A stretch of DNA of 64,000 nucleotides from Eucommia ulmoides (GCA_016647705.1 CM028339.1:18866803-18930802), one strand, 5' to 3'. Numbered from the stretch's first letter, positions 10,841 to 23,589 are shown. Notes: generated by a model not told the origin, from the sequence alone. Numbers and translations are program-made.

Positions 10841-13800
10841 GTGTTGAGTTTTTAGGAATCCTGTTTTAAAATGAAACCAAAAAATAGGTCTTTTAAAATC
10901 ATTTAGGAAATTTGGATTCCAGAAAGAGTTAGAGATATCTTGAGAGAAGATAGAAATTCTCACAAGTGTTGAGTTTAGAGGATTACACACTCTCTCAATA
11001 ACCTCTTTATTCTGACTTTCCAAACTTCCCAAATTGTAGCAACAAAAAGAAAATAGGAAGGGTTAAGAAAACTCCCTTTAAGTTTATTTTTAATCCAAGT
11101 CCAAATATCATAAGAAGAATGATTGTACCTGAAACTAAAACAATTAACTTGATCCCAATTGAAGCTAACCTTGGGACAAGTACGAATAGCATGTTCAATA
11201 TTTTCAATCTCACAATTGTATCTTTGGAAAATACTAGAAATGCCTGAACCACGAGATGCACAAAAAGAGTTAGTAACAAGTCTTTTTGTGAAAAAATTTC
11301 CAAAAAAAGAATTTAAGATTTTGGGGGACTTTCGGCTTCCAAATCCAATTCAAACTATTATCAGGCACAATAACTTCACTCTCTAGGATTCCTAAATTAT
11401 AAGCCGATTTTATAGAAAATAGACGAGAATTATCAGGCATCCAGAGGGGTTCATCAAGAAGGTTAAAAATAGGAGGCTACATAACCCTAATTTTCATCTC
11501 AGTATCAGAATCAATTAGATGTAAAATAGGGTTCTGGAACCAGAAACCATCATCATCAATAATATCTACCAATTTTAGGTCAATGGAATTTTGAAGTTCC
11601 AGACAGCCTTGGGTTTATCACCACACCACCATTCAAACCAATATTAATAGTAGTCCCATTCCTAATTTTCCATTTAATCTCTTTGGTTAAAGTATCCATA
11701 GCGGACACGATACCCCTCCAAATATGGGAACTACCATTTATTTTTCTCCAAGTGTTAGGATTATTTTTTATAGAATATTTATTTCGAATAACCCTAGCCC
11801 ACAAATTTGGCTAAAAAGGCTTTGTCATTAATTCTCGCTTTTCTAATTCCCAAGTTGTCCATATTCTTATAAGGCAGACTTTATGCCATTTAACAAGGTG
11901 GTATTTTTTTTCCAATTGTCCCTATCACTCCATAAAAAATTACGGTTAAACTTATCATTTTTATCAAAAAAGTTAAGAGGGATAGGGATAATTTGCATAA
12001 AATAATTCAAGTCGTGGTAGTGACCGATTTTATGAGGGTAGTTGTACCAGCCACAAATAACATTAGTTTTCTACTTAGAAAGTCTAATTTGAATTTTTTG
12101 GATAACATGATGGACATGATTATTATTAAGTCTCCTATGGATTAAGGGGAAACCAAAGTAAAGACCAAGATCCTCAATAAGCCCAATATTCAGGTAATTG
12201 CTAATCTCTCTCGCTTTCCAACGGGAAATGCTAAGGGCAACAAAAAGTTCAGATTTAGAGAAATTAATTTTTTGCCCCGAGATATTAGCAAATATATTCA
12301 ACACATTTAAAATATTAGCAATTTGAGCATCATTAGCATTAGCAAAAAGAACAAGATCATCAACAAAGAATAAATGAGAGATAACAGGACCACTTCTCCT
12401 AGCCCTCAATCCCTTCCAAACACCTCTATTAGTACCTATCAATGATCATGTGTGAAAGTCTCTCCATACAAAGAGTGAAAAGATAAGGGGATAAAGGATT
12501 TCCTTGCCTAAGGCCTCTAGAGGGTTTAATATCCTCAAGAGGTTCTCCATTCCACAGGATGGAGAAAGAAGCATTAAACCCACAAGACATAATCAAATTG
12601 ACCCAAAGGCTAGAAAAGTTAAAATTGATAAGAGTATCCCTAAGGAAATCCCAATTTATTCTATCATAAGCCTTTTCGAGATCAATTTTAATAATGATAC
12701 CTCCATATTTACTTTTAGACTTTCTAAGTAATGGATAATCTCTTGAATGATAATGACATTATTAGTGGTCAGACGGCTAGGCACAAAGCTTCTTTGAAAT
12801 GGTCCCACCAACTTATCCAATATTGGCCTAAGTTTAGTAACAAGAAGTTTAGTGACCAATTTATAAGCAGTATTGCAAAGACTTATCGGACAAAATTGAC
12901 TAATTTTCTCAAGCATATCAATTTTCTAGATAAAAACAATGAGAGTTTTATTAATATTAGTAGGAATAGAAGCATTAACAAAGAAATTTCTAATAAAACT
13001 ATAAACATCAAGCCCCACGACACTCCAGTTTCTTTTAAAGAAAATCGACTGGTATCCATCAAGAACCAGAGCTTTTAAATCTTTCATGGCTTTTAAAGTC
13101 TGCCAAATCTGGATACTACAAATATCCTCATGATAAGAATTATCAATTTTAGGGCAAGGAAGATTAGACGTGATATTATTAATAGTAACCCCATCTTTTA
13201 AGAAAATATTTTGGAAAAAGTTTTTAACATGAGTTTTGAGCTCATCTTTATTACTAATGCAATCATCATCTTTCTTAAGCATGGTAACTCTATTTATCCT
13301 TCTTCAATTGAGAGTTATGCAATGAAAAAAATTGTTATTGTTGTTACGAAGTTTAAGCCACTGAATTCTTGATTTTTGGTGCCAGTGAATCTTTTCTTTA
13401 ATGAAGATATCTCTATATTCTCTTTGAAGACCAAGTTCAAGACGATTAAGATTATGAGTAAAGAATCTATCTTGAGATTTTTGGATACCCTTAAGTCTGT
13501 CAAGGAGACACCTCTTAATTTTAAAAATATTACCGAAAGTTTTAGAATTCCACTCCCTTAGAATGGTAGTGAAATTCATAAGTTTCATATCCAAATCAGA
13601 ATCATCATCAACGCAGTAATCCAACATAAGAATTTTGAAACCGTCATGAGTTAGCCACATAGCTTCAAAATGAAAAGGTTTATCCTAAAGGGGAGAAACC
13701 ACAACAATAAATGAGTAAAAGAGAGTGGTCAGAGTATATACAAGGGAGGATTTCTACACCCAAATTCAGAAAAGACCACACTCTATTTATTATTATTATC

Positions 13801-14406
13801 AAGAGCACTATATAACCTTTTCCTAATTCTGATACCACTCCTAACAGTACCCGTCCAAGTCATTTTATGACCATTAGATCCTAAGTCTAATAATCCACAG
13901 TCATTCAAGTGATGGTTAAAAACAGTTAATGTGGGCAATATCAGAAGGCGTATATTGGCTAGTTTTTGTGCTTTGGGAGGCAATATCATTGAGATCACCA
14001 GTCACCAACCACAGGGATGAATTATGATCAGAAATCTCTTTCATATATATCTAGAGATCCTGTCTTATTCTGGGATTAGGATTCACATACACAACAAATA
14101 AAAGCCAATCATCATAATTAAAACAGCTAACTATAGTATGGATAGCCTAGGGTTTAATGGATATAATATTTAAACTAACTTTATCAGGCAACCAAAAAAT
14201 CCAAATACCACCAGATCTACCATAAGGGTCTATATGGCTCGAATCAGTATAACCCTGGCTATTAAAGACATTACCAATAGAATTTAGCTCAACTTTTGTT
14301 TCAAGTAAGATAAAATATCCAGTTTATGGAACATAAGAATAGATTTAAAAGTAGGTTTGCAAACAGGGTTACCCACACCCTTACAATTCCAAGAAATTAT
14401 CTTCAT
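10407..14406 (-). pseudogene. L1-type LINE ORF2: endonuclease, reverse transcriptase, RNase H
   Basis: On the - strand an ATG at 14406-14404 begins MKIISWNCKGVGNP, the N-terminal signature of the apurinic-type endonuclease of plant L1 elements. Later landmarks are LDLGSNGHKMTWTG (about 13890, endonuclease C-terminal part), the RT segments ISQFCPISLCNTAYK (about 12890) and FVDDLVLFA (12367-12341, catalytic YADD box with two Asp kept), then a WRKINGSSHIWRGI segment (about 11740, zf-RVT type), and an RNase H domain ending MCPVA with stop at 10409-10407. About 4.0 kb is the normal length for plant L1 ORF2. Many stops and frameshifts show it is dead. It would nick target DNA and prime reverse transcription there. 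Confidence 0.9.
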
Positions 14407-14790
14407 GGTACTTAAGACTTGAGGAGGTTAATAGAAGGTCCATGTCTTGATTTCTTAGGAGAAAATCGTATCTCCAGAGATTCGACTTCCATGCTCATAA
14501 TGAGTTTGCGAATACCTCCCGTACTGGGGAAATAAATATCAAATTATGGATGTATTCATTTTGTTTAGGTATGGATGAATGTATTTTTTTTAAGTGTGGG
14601 ATGTGGATGATTTTTATTTCTATTTTAGTGTTTATTTTTTAAATTATATAAAAAAGCATTAGGGTCGGGCTTGGGGCTTAAATTATTTTGGTAAGGCCCG
14701 ACCATAAGACTGGGCCGGGATAAGGCCTAACATATTTTCGTAATACCCTATGCAAAGCTTGGCCTGGCCCACGACCAACCCTACTATTCA
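14407..14790. other. Upstream of LINE ORF2; possible ORF1 remnant then spacer
   Basis: On the - strand 14490-14407 has a short open segment (MEVESLEIRFSPKKS) just before the ORF2 ATG, which could be the end of LINE ORF1; the rest of ORF1 is missing, so the copy seems 5' truncated near 14530. From 14531 to 14790 there is no coding signal. A block of repeated GGGCCGGG / GCCCGACC-like words occurs at 14660-14780. Confidence 0.4.
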
Positions 14791-15115
14791 TGCCAACTTG
14801 TGGAATTTCATGTTGAGAGCATGCCTGCCAACGGATTCGTTATGATCTTTTTGAGGTGTTTTCTCTCCATTTTTTCTTGCCAAATAAGAATCTATAAATA
14901 TCCAGAACACGAGAAGATTGTGGCAAAGTTCACAAACCCTACACATTCAAATCAAAATCTATTTTATTCCTGTTACTTACTCTCACGCCGAAGGTTCTTG
15001 ACTAGGACTCAAACCTCCGATATAAGAATTTCTGTAAGTACCGCTTATTCCTAGGAGCTAAGGATTAGGGGACACCTTACCCAGTTACTATGATCTCGAT
15101 ATTGGGTATCATTAG
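14791..15115 (+). mobile_element. 3' part of a Ty3/gypsy LTR (Tat-like)
   Basis: This stretch has TATAAATA at 14893-14900, then a TTACTCTCACGCCGAAGG segment like that found in the LTRs of the Tat-like elements further right, and it is followed by a TTGGCATCATCTGTGGGAA primer-binding-site region. The left boundary is unknown. The sequence beyond CTCTCACGCC differs clearly from the LTR at 32732-33399, so it is probably not the partner LTR of element 1. Confidence 0.6.
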
Positions 15116-15134
15116 TTGGCATCATCTGTGGGAA
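15116..15134 (+). promoter_or_regulatory. Primer-binding-site region of a gypsy element
   Basis: TTGGCATCATCTGTGGGAA resembles the TTGGCGCCGTCTGTGGGAA consensus that follows the 5' LTR in many plant Tat-lineage gypsy elements, with two changes. It would pair with a tRNA 3' end to start cDNA synthesis. Confidence 0.6.
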
Positions 15135-15411
15135 TCTATAGCAAAGGTCATAATTCATCTCCTTAGCATTTTTCGTTTTCCCCGTTTATGCTCATTTACT
15201 CGCAAAGCGTGGCTCTTCGTGATGATAGACCATGCCCTCCAGAATCCCAATTTGAGTACTCCTCTCTTAAGGAAGCACCAAGGGATCACCCTGTTATTGT
15301 ATTTTCTCTAGAGGTTGGCAAAATATGGGTCTAGAAAATGTAAAATTAGGTGGTGGAATTGAACCGCAAGTTGTCCTGCCGGTAAAGTCTCTTCTCGTCG
15401 ATTTGGGGGGA
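15135..15411 (+). pseudogene. gypsy leader and start of gag, truncated
   Basis: Behind the primer-binding site lies a leader and a short open segment starting at an ATG near 15189 that reads about 40 codons with PPESQFEYSSLKEAPRDHP before a stop. Its position fits the beginning of a Tat-like gag, but the sequence is too short to assign. It is cut at 15411 by the copia-type solo LTR, and the sequence on the other side resumes in protease, so gag is missing. Confidence 0.4.
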
Positions 15412-17547
15412 TGTTGATCCTAAGATTTTGATGGACAATTAAATGTTAATATTTTTTGTGGAACTAACGGATTTATTGAGTGTTTCAGTTTATAAGTTCC
15501 ATTGAAGATATTATCATGAAGAAGTTAATATGAATGCTAAATGGATGCTAAAGAGACTGACAAAGATGATAGACATTAAGAGACCGAAAACTTTGAAGAA
15601 CCTAGGGAAAAACAACTCAGGTTAAATTTTTACTCTTAATGTATCCCAATTAGGATCACACATGACACAAAAATATTTTTACAATTATGTATGTTTTTAA
15701 TAGGATCCTAATTAGTTAACATACTTGTTCCTATGTGAAATTGAAGAAGAAATATTGAAAGATTAGATTAAAATTGAATTTAAGTGTTAGTGGAGTTAGC
15801 CAAGAAAATAAATCAGTTAAAGGGGCAAAAACGTCGAAGAAATTGAATTAAAAAATGAATTAAGAAAGTAGTACAACAGGATCGGTCGACCTGCCTAAAA
15901 GGATCGGCCAATCAATGAGAAGGTGCTGGAATTATGCAGTCTCTGAATTGACAGGTTGACTTATGGTGTTTGATCGGTTGACCTATGGGTGAGAGATTTT
16001 TGGCTTGGGCTACATCCTAAATCGGGCGGTCGACCTACGCCTTCTGGTCGGTTAACCAACAGTCAGTTTCATAATTCAAGGATTTCACGTTTTAATCCAA
16101 AAAGTAGCCATTACTAGCCGTTTTATGGTTAGAATATGAGAGATATCTTAGGATCTGATGGAATTTAAGATATATATAGTTGATATTTTACTATCCCTAT
16201 AGATATGGTTCAAGTATTTTGATTATTTCTCAATTTGGTTCATATAATTCTTTCTATCCTATCTAATTGAGTTTGAGAAAATGTTTGAAGGACTTAATTA
16301 AACATTTTAAGAGTTATAATTGAGTAAATTATACCAGAATTAAGTCATAATGATATAAGAGGTCTATTAGTGTAATTATTTGTCATGATATATGGGAACT
16401 AGTCGTTGGATGGCTTGTTCTAATTCCATATAAATAGACCTGTGTTTTTGAGATTTCAATAATCCCAATTATTCATATCTTAATAGCTATTAAATTCTTG
16501 TGCTTTCTAAGAGTGATCATTCTGAAATCATATTAAGTGTATTGTAAGAAATATTCTTGAGAAGTGTTCTTAAGAAAAATTGATGTGGATTATTGTTACT
16601 ACCGACTTGAAGTTTCATTACTAATAATTCTTTATTCGGTGAATTCCTGGTGAGATCATTCCAAGTTTTTTGCTATTAACTGTTGTGTAATATTATTATT
16701 TAATACTTGAAATTTTGATCTTTGAAATCGTTTTCCTGAATTTAAATTGAAAATTATTTTTGAAACAATGTTTTGAGAAAATCTGATTACGTGTTAAATT
16801 GTTTGCTATCCGTTTTGTTAAAATCAGATTTTAAAATTCTCATTGTATTTCTACTATTTGTATCGGGACATTAATTGAGTTCAAATTAATCTGGGGTGGT
16901 ACAAGCTTCGAGTGAGAAAAAGACTTATCAATTTTGTAATTTGTGAGTTGTGTGTCAAATTAGAAAAGCGATTGAGGTTTTGATCTTTACCTAGAGTACA
17001 AAAAGATTAGGTGTTAATTCTTCCTAAATAGAATTAATTTTGAGTGAATTTGCAACGATTCAATCCTTACCTGGTAAAAAAATACTTGAAGTGATTTTTG
17101 TGTGAGGTTTAATTCTTAGACTAAGTATAAAATAATTAGGTTAATCTTTAGCCTGAAAAAAGATAGGGTTATTCCTGAGCCTGTGAAAAAAAATTATAAA
17201 GGTTGATGCTGAGCCTGTGAAAAGAATCATTTTGTCAATGTTTGGTTTCTACCTAGTTAAAGAAATCATGGTGATTAATGGGTGCAAATCTCCGCGGATC
17301 TCAGGGGACTAGATTAACCAAGAATAGCTTGGTGAAATAGTATAAATTTTTTGTGTGCTGCTTTATTTATTTTATTTATATTTTGTTGTTTGGTGTGTAC
17401 TTAGTTGATAATACTTGTCCGTTGCTATAAAGATAATAATTAATTTAGGAAAAAAATTATTATTTGATTTTTGAAGTATTATTATTTGGATTAATTTTTT
17501 TATTTATCCAATTTATCACCCCTCTTGGGTAGCTTACTGGGCCAATA
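15412..17547 (+). mobile_element. Copia-type solo LTR
   Basis: The block begins TGTTGATCCTAAGATTTTG and ends with CACCCCTCTTGGG and GGGCCAATA, matching copia LTR ends (expected TG...CA; the final C has become T). TATAAATA at 16429-16436 is a plausible promoter TATA box. Interior GGTCGACC-type motifs (15880-16045) occur in Tork-like LTRs. The flanks GGGGA (15407-15411) and TGGGA (17548-17552) agree in four of five bases, a plausible worn target duplication. At 2.1 kb with no internal region, it is a solo LTR. Confidence 0.7.
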
Positions 17548-17629
17548 TGGGAGACGTCATCAACTCCGTCGGATGAGTCTCATTGCTTGTCACGGTTAGA
17601 TCCAGGCCCAGGACGGCTACTGTCAAGTC

Positions 17630-18067
17630 AAAAAATTTAATCGTAGATAGGTCGTCGCCATAAAACGCGATCATGGGTTGGCCCACCGTGGCCACTCTGA
17701 AGGTCGTTTGTTCGCCTTACCACCAGAAGATGGAGTTCCCCACCATCCCTAGGGTGGGAGAAGTCCAAGAAGACCAAGAGGTTGCCCGAGCCTGTGCAAG
17801 GAGGGCAATAGAGAAGAAATTACAATTACTGACCGAGTCTAAGCTCAGGGAGCCTCGCCGACCTTTTCCCGAGCTCGTGGAACTAACTGGAAGTACTGAG
17901 CCCATCCCGATTGATGATCCTTGGGACGAAGAACTTGGTCCTGGGCCCCATGAGGATCTGCTCGAAGTCTCAATTCACCCCACCATCGCAAAGAGAATAA
18001 TAAGGTTAGAAGCATGGCTCGGCCTTGAGAAACAAGTCAAGCTCGACCAGATGCTGAAGAGGAATTA
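17630..18067 (+). pseudogene. Element 1: protease C-terminal end and RT-leading segment
   Basis: Translation gives VDRSSP then NAIMGWPTVATLKVVCSPYHQ, matching the end of the Tat-lineage protease region (consensus VDxxSxYNAILGRP...STYHLxMKFPT). It continues through PWDEELGPGPHEDL and RIIRLEAWLGLEKQ to a stop at 18066-18068. Element 2 has the same segments at 39855-40260. The active-site part of the protease is absent. Confidence 0.8.
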
Positions 18068-18068
18068 A

Positions 18069-18890
18069 GACGTCTTTGCCTAGTCCCATAATGAGCATCC
18101 TGGGATTAATCCCAGTGAGGCTATGCACTGGCTTCATGTCGACGTGCACCACCTGCCTGTTCGACAGAAGAAAATGAAGTTTCATGTAGACCGACAGAAG
18201 ATCATCGAGGAGGAAATGGACAAGCTCATCAGGTCGGATGTCGTGGAAGAGGTCAGATTCCTGGAATGGCTCGCCAATGTTATCCTTGCTCCTAAGACTG
18301 GTAATAAATGGTGGCTTTATGTAGATTTCAAGGATCTTAATAAGGCCTGCCCGAAGGACTTATTCCCTCTGCCAAGGATTAACATGGTAATCAACGCCAC
18401 GGTTGGGTATGAGCAGTTGAGCTTCTTAGATGGCTACATTGGCTATAATCAGATCCCTATATACCCTCCAACAAGAATAAGACCTCATTCATTATGGACA
18501 GATACATCTACTGCTACAAGGTCATGCTCTTCAGCCTCTACAATGCCAAGACGATCTATTAAAGGCTTGTGAATAAAATGAGAAGAGATCGGGGAGACAA
18601 TGGAGGTGTACATCGATGACATGCTCGTCAAGAGCAGACAAACCAATGATTACCTCCGCCACCTCTGGGCCTGTTTTGACAAACTCCAAGCTCACTGTAA
18701 AACGATCAACCCGGGCAAATGCATCTTTGTGGTGTATACTGGTAAGTTTCTCGGCTTCATGGTCTCGCAACGCGGCATTGATTCTAACCCCGATCAAATC
18801 AACGTGGTGCTCGGTATGGCCTCTCTGCGCAATAAGAATGAAGTTTAGATACTGACAGGCCAGTTGGCTGTCCTGAATCGATTTATCTCC
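18069..18890 (+). pseudogene. Element 1 reverse transcriptase pseudogene
   Basis: After a stop, the frame continues with HHLPVRQKKMKFHVDRQKII, then VEEVRFLEWLANVILAPKTG and LYVDFKDLNKACPKD (palm domain, first catalytic Asp region), PLPRINMVINATVGYEQLS and FLDGYIGYNQIP. A frameshift follows near 18470. The catalytic box is intact as VYIDDMLVKS (Tyr codon 18609), followed by LNPGKC-like TINPGKCIF and KFLGFMVSQRGID. The enzyme would make cDNA from element RNA. Several frame changes and stops (18570, 18847) inactivate it. Confidence 0.9.
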
Positions 18891-19420
18891 CGATCCTTTG
18901 AGAAGTGCCTCCCGTTCTTTAAAATCCTCCGTGGGAACAAGGCATTCGAATGGACCGAGGAATGTGACAACACCTTTCAAGAATTAAAAAAGTACCACTT
19001 CTCAGCTCCTCTTCTCAGTACACCAAAGAGAGGTAAGGATATGTTCCTCTACATAGCTGCCTTCGGCACAGCGGTGAGTGTCGCCTTAGTCCGAGAAGAA
19101 GCCAGTGCTTAGAGACCGATCTTCTATACGAGCCAGGTCCTAACCGACGTCGAGACAAAATATACAAACTTCGAGAAGTTAGCCTATGCCTTGCTAATTG
19201 CATCTAGAAAATTCAAACAGTACTTCTAGGATCATACAATAGTTGTGCTGACCAATTAGTCATTAAGGCAAATTCTCCACTCCCCCGATGTCTCTGGGAA
19301 ATTAATGAAGTACAACCGTGAGCTGGGCTAATTTCATATCAAGTACCACCCCAGAACAATAATAAAGGGACAGGTCCTGGCTAATTTCGTAGCCGAGCTA
19401 ACCTTCTCTGGCGAAGAGTT
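18864..19420 (+). pseudogene. Element 1 RT-associated RNase H pseudogene
   Basis: This reads LNRFISRSFEKCLPFFKILRG, FEWTEECDNTFQELKKY, MFLYIAAFGTAVSVALVREE, then after a stop FYTSQVLTDVETKYTNFEKLAYALL and LRQILHSPDVSGKLMKY, and finally the GQVLANFVAELT segment. These are in the standard order for the Ty3/gypsy connection and RNase H domains. Stops at 19110, 19229 and others break it. Confidence 0.85.
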
Positions 19421-19479
19421 CTCTACCGATTAAGAAAAAACTAAGGAGACCTGTCCATCAACCAGCCAGACCGGTGAAG

Positions 19480-19990
19480 CACAGGATGAAGTTACTAACC
19501 TAGATCCTGATTCATGACAGCTTTTTATATATGGATCTTCCAACTAGAGCGATTCAGGGGCTGGGTGGTTCTCATCGCCCCTAACAAAGAAGAAATTGAT
19601 TAAGCCCTCCGGTTAGATTCTGAGCTATAAACAATGACACAGAATACGAAGCTCTCCCAGCTGATCTAAGGTTAGCATGGGAATTCAATATGAAGACTCT
19701 CCAAGTCTTGAGTGACTCTCAGCTCGTGGTCAATCAAGTTAAGGAAAAATACCTAGTCAAAAACCTGAGCATGATAGCTTATTTAGAGAGGGTGAAGACC
19801 TTAGTAATTTTTTTTTGAGAAAGTGCTAATCAAGCTAATACCCCGAGAAGAAAATAGGCATGCCAATGCATTGGCTAACTTGGCCTCGGCGGTGGAATAT
19901 ACCCTTAAAAGAGTAGTTCTCGTGGAATACCTTGCCGAGCTGAGCACCGCCTCCTCGAACGAGGTCGCCGCTATTATGCCATCAGCTCCG
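19480..19990 (+). pseudogene. Element 1 second (archaeal-type) RNase H, badly degraded
   Basis: Fragments in changing frames read QLFIYGSSN, an EYEA-like piece near 19640, LRLAWEFNMKTL (about 19668-19700) and SDSQLVVNQV near 19710-19740, and then RHANALANLASAVE. They align with element 2 positions 47020-47400, where the same domain is much better kept. This extra RNase H is typical of Tat elements. It is clearly non-functional here. Confidence 0.7.
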
Positions 19991-20089
19991 ATCCAACCTG
20001 GATTGATTCAATCATAAGCTATCTAACTGACAAAACATTTCTTGCTAACCAGGCTGAGGCAAGAAAAATTTGATACTGAGCTGCACATT

Positions 20090-20930
20090 ATGCCCTCATC
20101 GACGATGTTCTATATCGTAAGTGCTTCTCAGGACCATACTCCAGATGCCTCTGGTATGAGGAGGTCGACTACATTATGAGGGAAGCTCACAAAGGCATTT
20201 GCAGAAACCACTCGAATAGTAGGTCGTTAGCCTGGAAACTGCTCATGCACGGATACTATTGGCCCAAGAAGCTTGAAGACGTAGGGGAATTCGTGAAAGA
20301 ATGTGATAAGTGCCAACGATTTTCCACGTACCCCCTCACCCTGCCTACCAAGCTGGTGCTGATGACCAGCCCGTGGCCTTTCGCCCAGTAGGTTATCGAC
20401 CTCTTTGGCCCGTTCTCCCACCATACCGGCCAAAGAAAATTCTTGATCATTTCCATCGACTACTTTACAAAATGGGTTAAAATTGAGCCTCTATATAGAA
20501 TCACCAAAGAAAAGATCTGAGACTTTATCTGGAAGAGTATGATTTGCCAGTTTGGCATCCCCAAAGCCATCGTCTCGGACAATGGGAAGCAGTTCGACAA
20601 CGACTTGTTCACTGAGCTCTGCTCCGGGCTAGGCATCAGCACGCATTTCTCCTCCCCTGGTTACCCCCAAGCTAACGGTCAGGTTAAAGTCACCAACTGG
20701 ACGATTTTTCAAAATCTGAAGACAAGGTAGAACAAGTCCAAGAGGTTGTGGGTAGAAGACCTGTACCCCGTACTGTAGGCCTACCACACGAAAGCTCGAA
20801 CTCCCACTAGTGAGCCTTTTGCTATGACCTTCGGTTCTGAGGCCGTCATCCCAATTGAGATTGGACTACCTTTACCCCGGACTGCAACTACTTTCGACCT
20901 AGCTAAAAATGAAAAAGGTCTAGTACTTAG
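20090..20930 (+). pseudogene. Element 1 integrase, first part
   Basis: The zinc-binding HHCC part is seen in 20176-20330: H-KGICRNH and C-DKC around a YYWPKKLEDV core. The catalytic core has VIDLFGPFSHHTGQRKFLIISIDYFTKW (first Asp) and IVSDNGKQFDN (second Asp). At the third position the usual GQVEVTN reads GQVKVTN (Lys codon 20686-20688), a loss of the catalytic Glu. The frame ends at 20930 where the solo LTR begins, and continues at 28363. Confidence 0.85.
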
Positions 20931-21229
20931 TGTAAGACCCTGATTTAGCACGTACGTCATTTTAATTTCAATTGAGAGCATTTAGAAAATTTCGGAAAAA
21001 AATTGAGTTAAAAATAAATAAATAAAATAAAATAAAATAAAAATGATTGGGTCAAATTGCAAAGTTAGAAACTTATTCTAAATTTGAGATGCAAAATTTG
21101 TAGTTGAATTCTAGAATAAAAATTTTAGGGATCAAAATGCAATTTAAGAAAAATCCTAAAAGATGAATGGGATTAAATATAGACTTAATGGAAGATAGGG
21201 GGAGAAAAGTGCAATTTAACCAAATGTTT

Positions 21230-21960
21230 TTTTTTTTTTTTTTATATAAAAATATATATATCTATAAGTTTGTGCACTCGGCCGGCCGACAGGGATATCG
21301 AGAAGAGTGGGGATCGACGTAACGAGCAACCGATCAATTTTACACCACCATTTCCATGCATATATATACCTATGCCTACCATTTCAATCGCTTCAATGAA
21401 GAACCATCCAGAAATCTATAGAGAGAGAGAATCGGAGAAGCGGAACGTCGGTGCCGTCATGTAATCGCCGATGTTCAGTCGCCGGCGTGTGTGCGACAGA
21501 GTATGCGAGTGTTCCTCCGGTGTGCATGTATGAAGGTGTGTTTGTCCGATGTGTGTGTGCAGGTGATCGACGATCGTCATGTGTGTGGGTATTCCTCCGA
21601 CGGCAGTGGTGGTAGTGATGTGTGCGTGTGTTCTGTTCCTGTTTGGGCAGCTGTGTGCGAGTGTATGATCAGTTGGAGTAAACAACGGAGGTAGTGGCAG
21701 CATGAGTTTGGCTGATGGTGTGTGGGGGGGTTGTTACGGTTGGGCGTGTACGTTTTAAGTGGGTAGATGAGATGGGTGGTAGAGTGGTCAGGGCCGGCGG
21801 TAAGAGCGACGAGGCATGGGGGGTCTTGGGTGGACAGTAATAGTAGAGAGAGATAGAGGAGATGGACGGCGGTAATTTTGAACCGAAACAGAAACAGTAA
21901 GCACAAACAGCGAAAAAAGAGAAAAAAAAAAAAAAGAAAAAAAAAAAGAAAAAAAAGGGA
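21230..21960. other. Solo LTR interior: low-complexity GT-rich and A-rich stretches
   Basis: A T run and AT repeat (21224-21262) are followed by a GT-rich stretch (21485-21740) and an A-rich stretch with scattered G (21910-21958). Open frames on either strand (such as - strand 21416-21906, rich in His, Thr and Pro) arise from the biased composition and are not genes. Confidence 0.7.
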
Positions 21961-22744
21961 AATTTGCAGAAACTACCCTAGGAAAATCCAAAACCCATCT
22001 CGTGGTCGCCGAACGGTTCTTAAACAGGTGAAATTTCAATCGATTATTAATTTTTGTTAAATTAAATTTTATTTAGCGTTACAAATCCTAAAAACGTAAT
22101 AATTTCGTAACGATTAATTAATTTTAATTACATGGTACATAAAATAGTAACGATTTGGAATATAGGGTTTGCACTGCATGATTAAGATGTTTTAGATAAG
22201 ATATTAATTTAGGTTCTGTCACTATTAGGTTCGCAAGCACCGACGTCCAGATAGAGTATGGTCAGTGTCAGTTTTGCAAAACGGATATCGAGGTGAGTGT
22301 ATTGTCTTCTTGTCAAACTATTTTTCTATATATATATATATGATGAAATATGTGGTTACATAAACTGTACGAATTTATAATTGATATGGATCAAGCAGGA
22401 TTTGGGTGAGTTGGTAAACTGGATTTTCGGAAGATTTCGATGGTTTTCGAAAAGAAGTTGAAAATAATTTTTAGTTGGATTTGGTGAAATAAGACGGTAT
22501 TTTTAAGAGAGAATAGAAAATATCTATTTTTCTAAAAAAAATGCCTGGTTTTCTATAAATAAAGGGTGGGAAAGTGGTTTTGATAAAATTAGACGTTTTC
22601 TTTAAAAGAATGTGTGAAATATGATTTTTGGATTTAAAGGTTGGTTGTGAGGGGAAGAGATAGACGTGGTGATTTGACGATGTTGAGTAGACGATGTTTA
22701 TTGAGTTGTGATTCGATGATGCTGTATTTGATTTGACGATGCCA

Positions 22745-22870
22745 TAGTATTTATCCGCTTCGACGGAGTGATGTTTATCTGCTTCGGCAAAGTGATGTTT
22801 ATCTGCCTCGGCAGAGTAATGTTAGATGATTATACTGCGCAGTGATTATCCACTTCGGTGGAGTGATGGG
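22745..22870 (+). repeat. Short tandem repeats in the solo LTR
   Basis: Four to five imperfect units of about 26 bases follow the pattern GATGTTTATCTGCTTCGGCA with AGTGATG joins; each has a short palindromic core such as CTTCGGCAAAG or CCTCGGCAGAG. Comparable CTTCGG-hairpin repeats are common in Tekay-type LTRs. Confidence 0.75.
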
Positions 22871-23589
22871 TGTTCGTAGAAAGGCAAATCCTACAGGTGG
22901 TACGGTACCGTTGCAACTCCCGATCGTGAGGTTAAACGATCACTAGGGCTGGCCAGTGTGTGTGTGTTTGAGGTGTATGTTTAAGGTGTGTGTTTGAGAT
23001 GTGGTGCTTTACATATATTGGTTGACTTGATATTTATTATCATGATGATTGGTATAATGTTATACTGGATGGATTGAAATGAAACTTATCTATATCGCTT
23101 TATTTTCACTACTTATATAATGGAGACTTTACGAGCTATGTAGTATTTATGTACTTACGTTTGACCCATTTAGATATTGTAGATATGAATTCTTATTATA
23201 AAATATTTTTATTAAGAAGACTAAACACTCGCAGATGGAGTAGATAGTAGTCAGTTGGTCCCCTACTGGCCCTAGTTAGAGTCATGCGGGGTAGGCGTTG
23301 GAGTCATACGAGAGTAAATTTGAGATGAGCTGTCTAAGGATGAACCTAAGAGAGGTTCATGAGATTTGTTTCGTTGTTTTTATTTTGGGCAGATGTATTC
23401 TTATAGTATGAACTTATTTTATATATCTATATAATAAATCAGCTCATTTACATTCACAGTCGTCCGATGTCTCAGGATATTCGTAACCGTTGGATGTCTT
23501 TTGATATATACAACATATCTATATAATATATCTATCTATAATAATATACAATATTCAACACTTACCATCAATCATACTTTTTAACACTT

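Noticed and set aside
10534..13661. + strand frames at 11159-11386, 12504-13078 and 13376-13561
   Set aside because: They are shadows of the LINE ORF2 on the - strand.
21416..21906. - strand Pro/His/Thr-rich open frames as a gene
   Set aside because: They are the reverse of GT-rich LTR sequence with low complexity, and have no recognisable domain.
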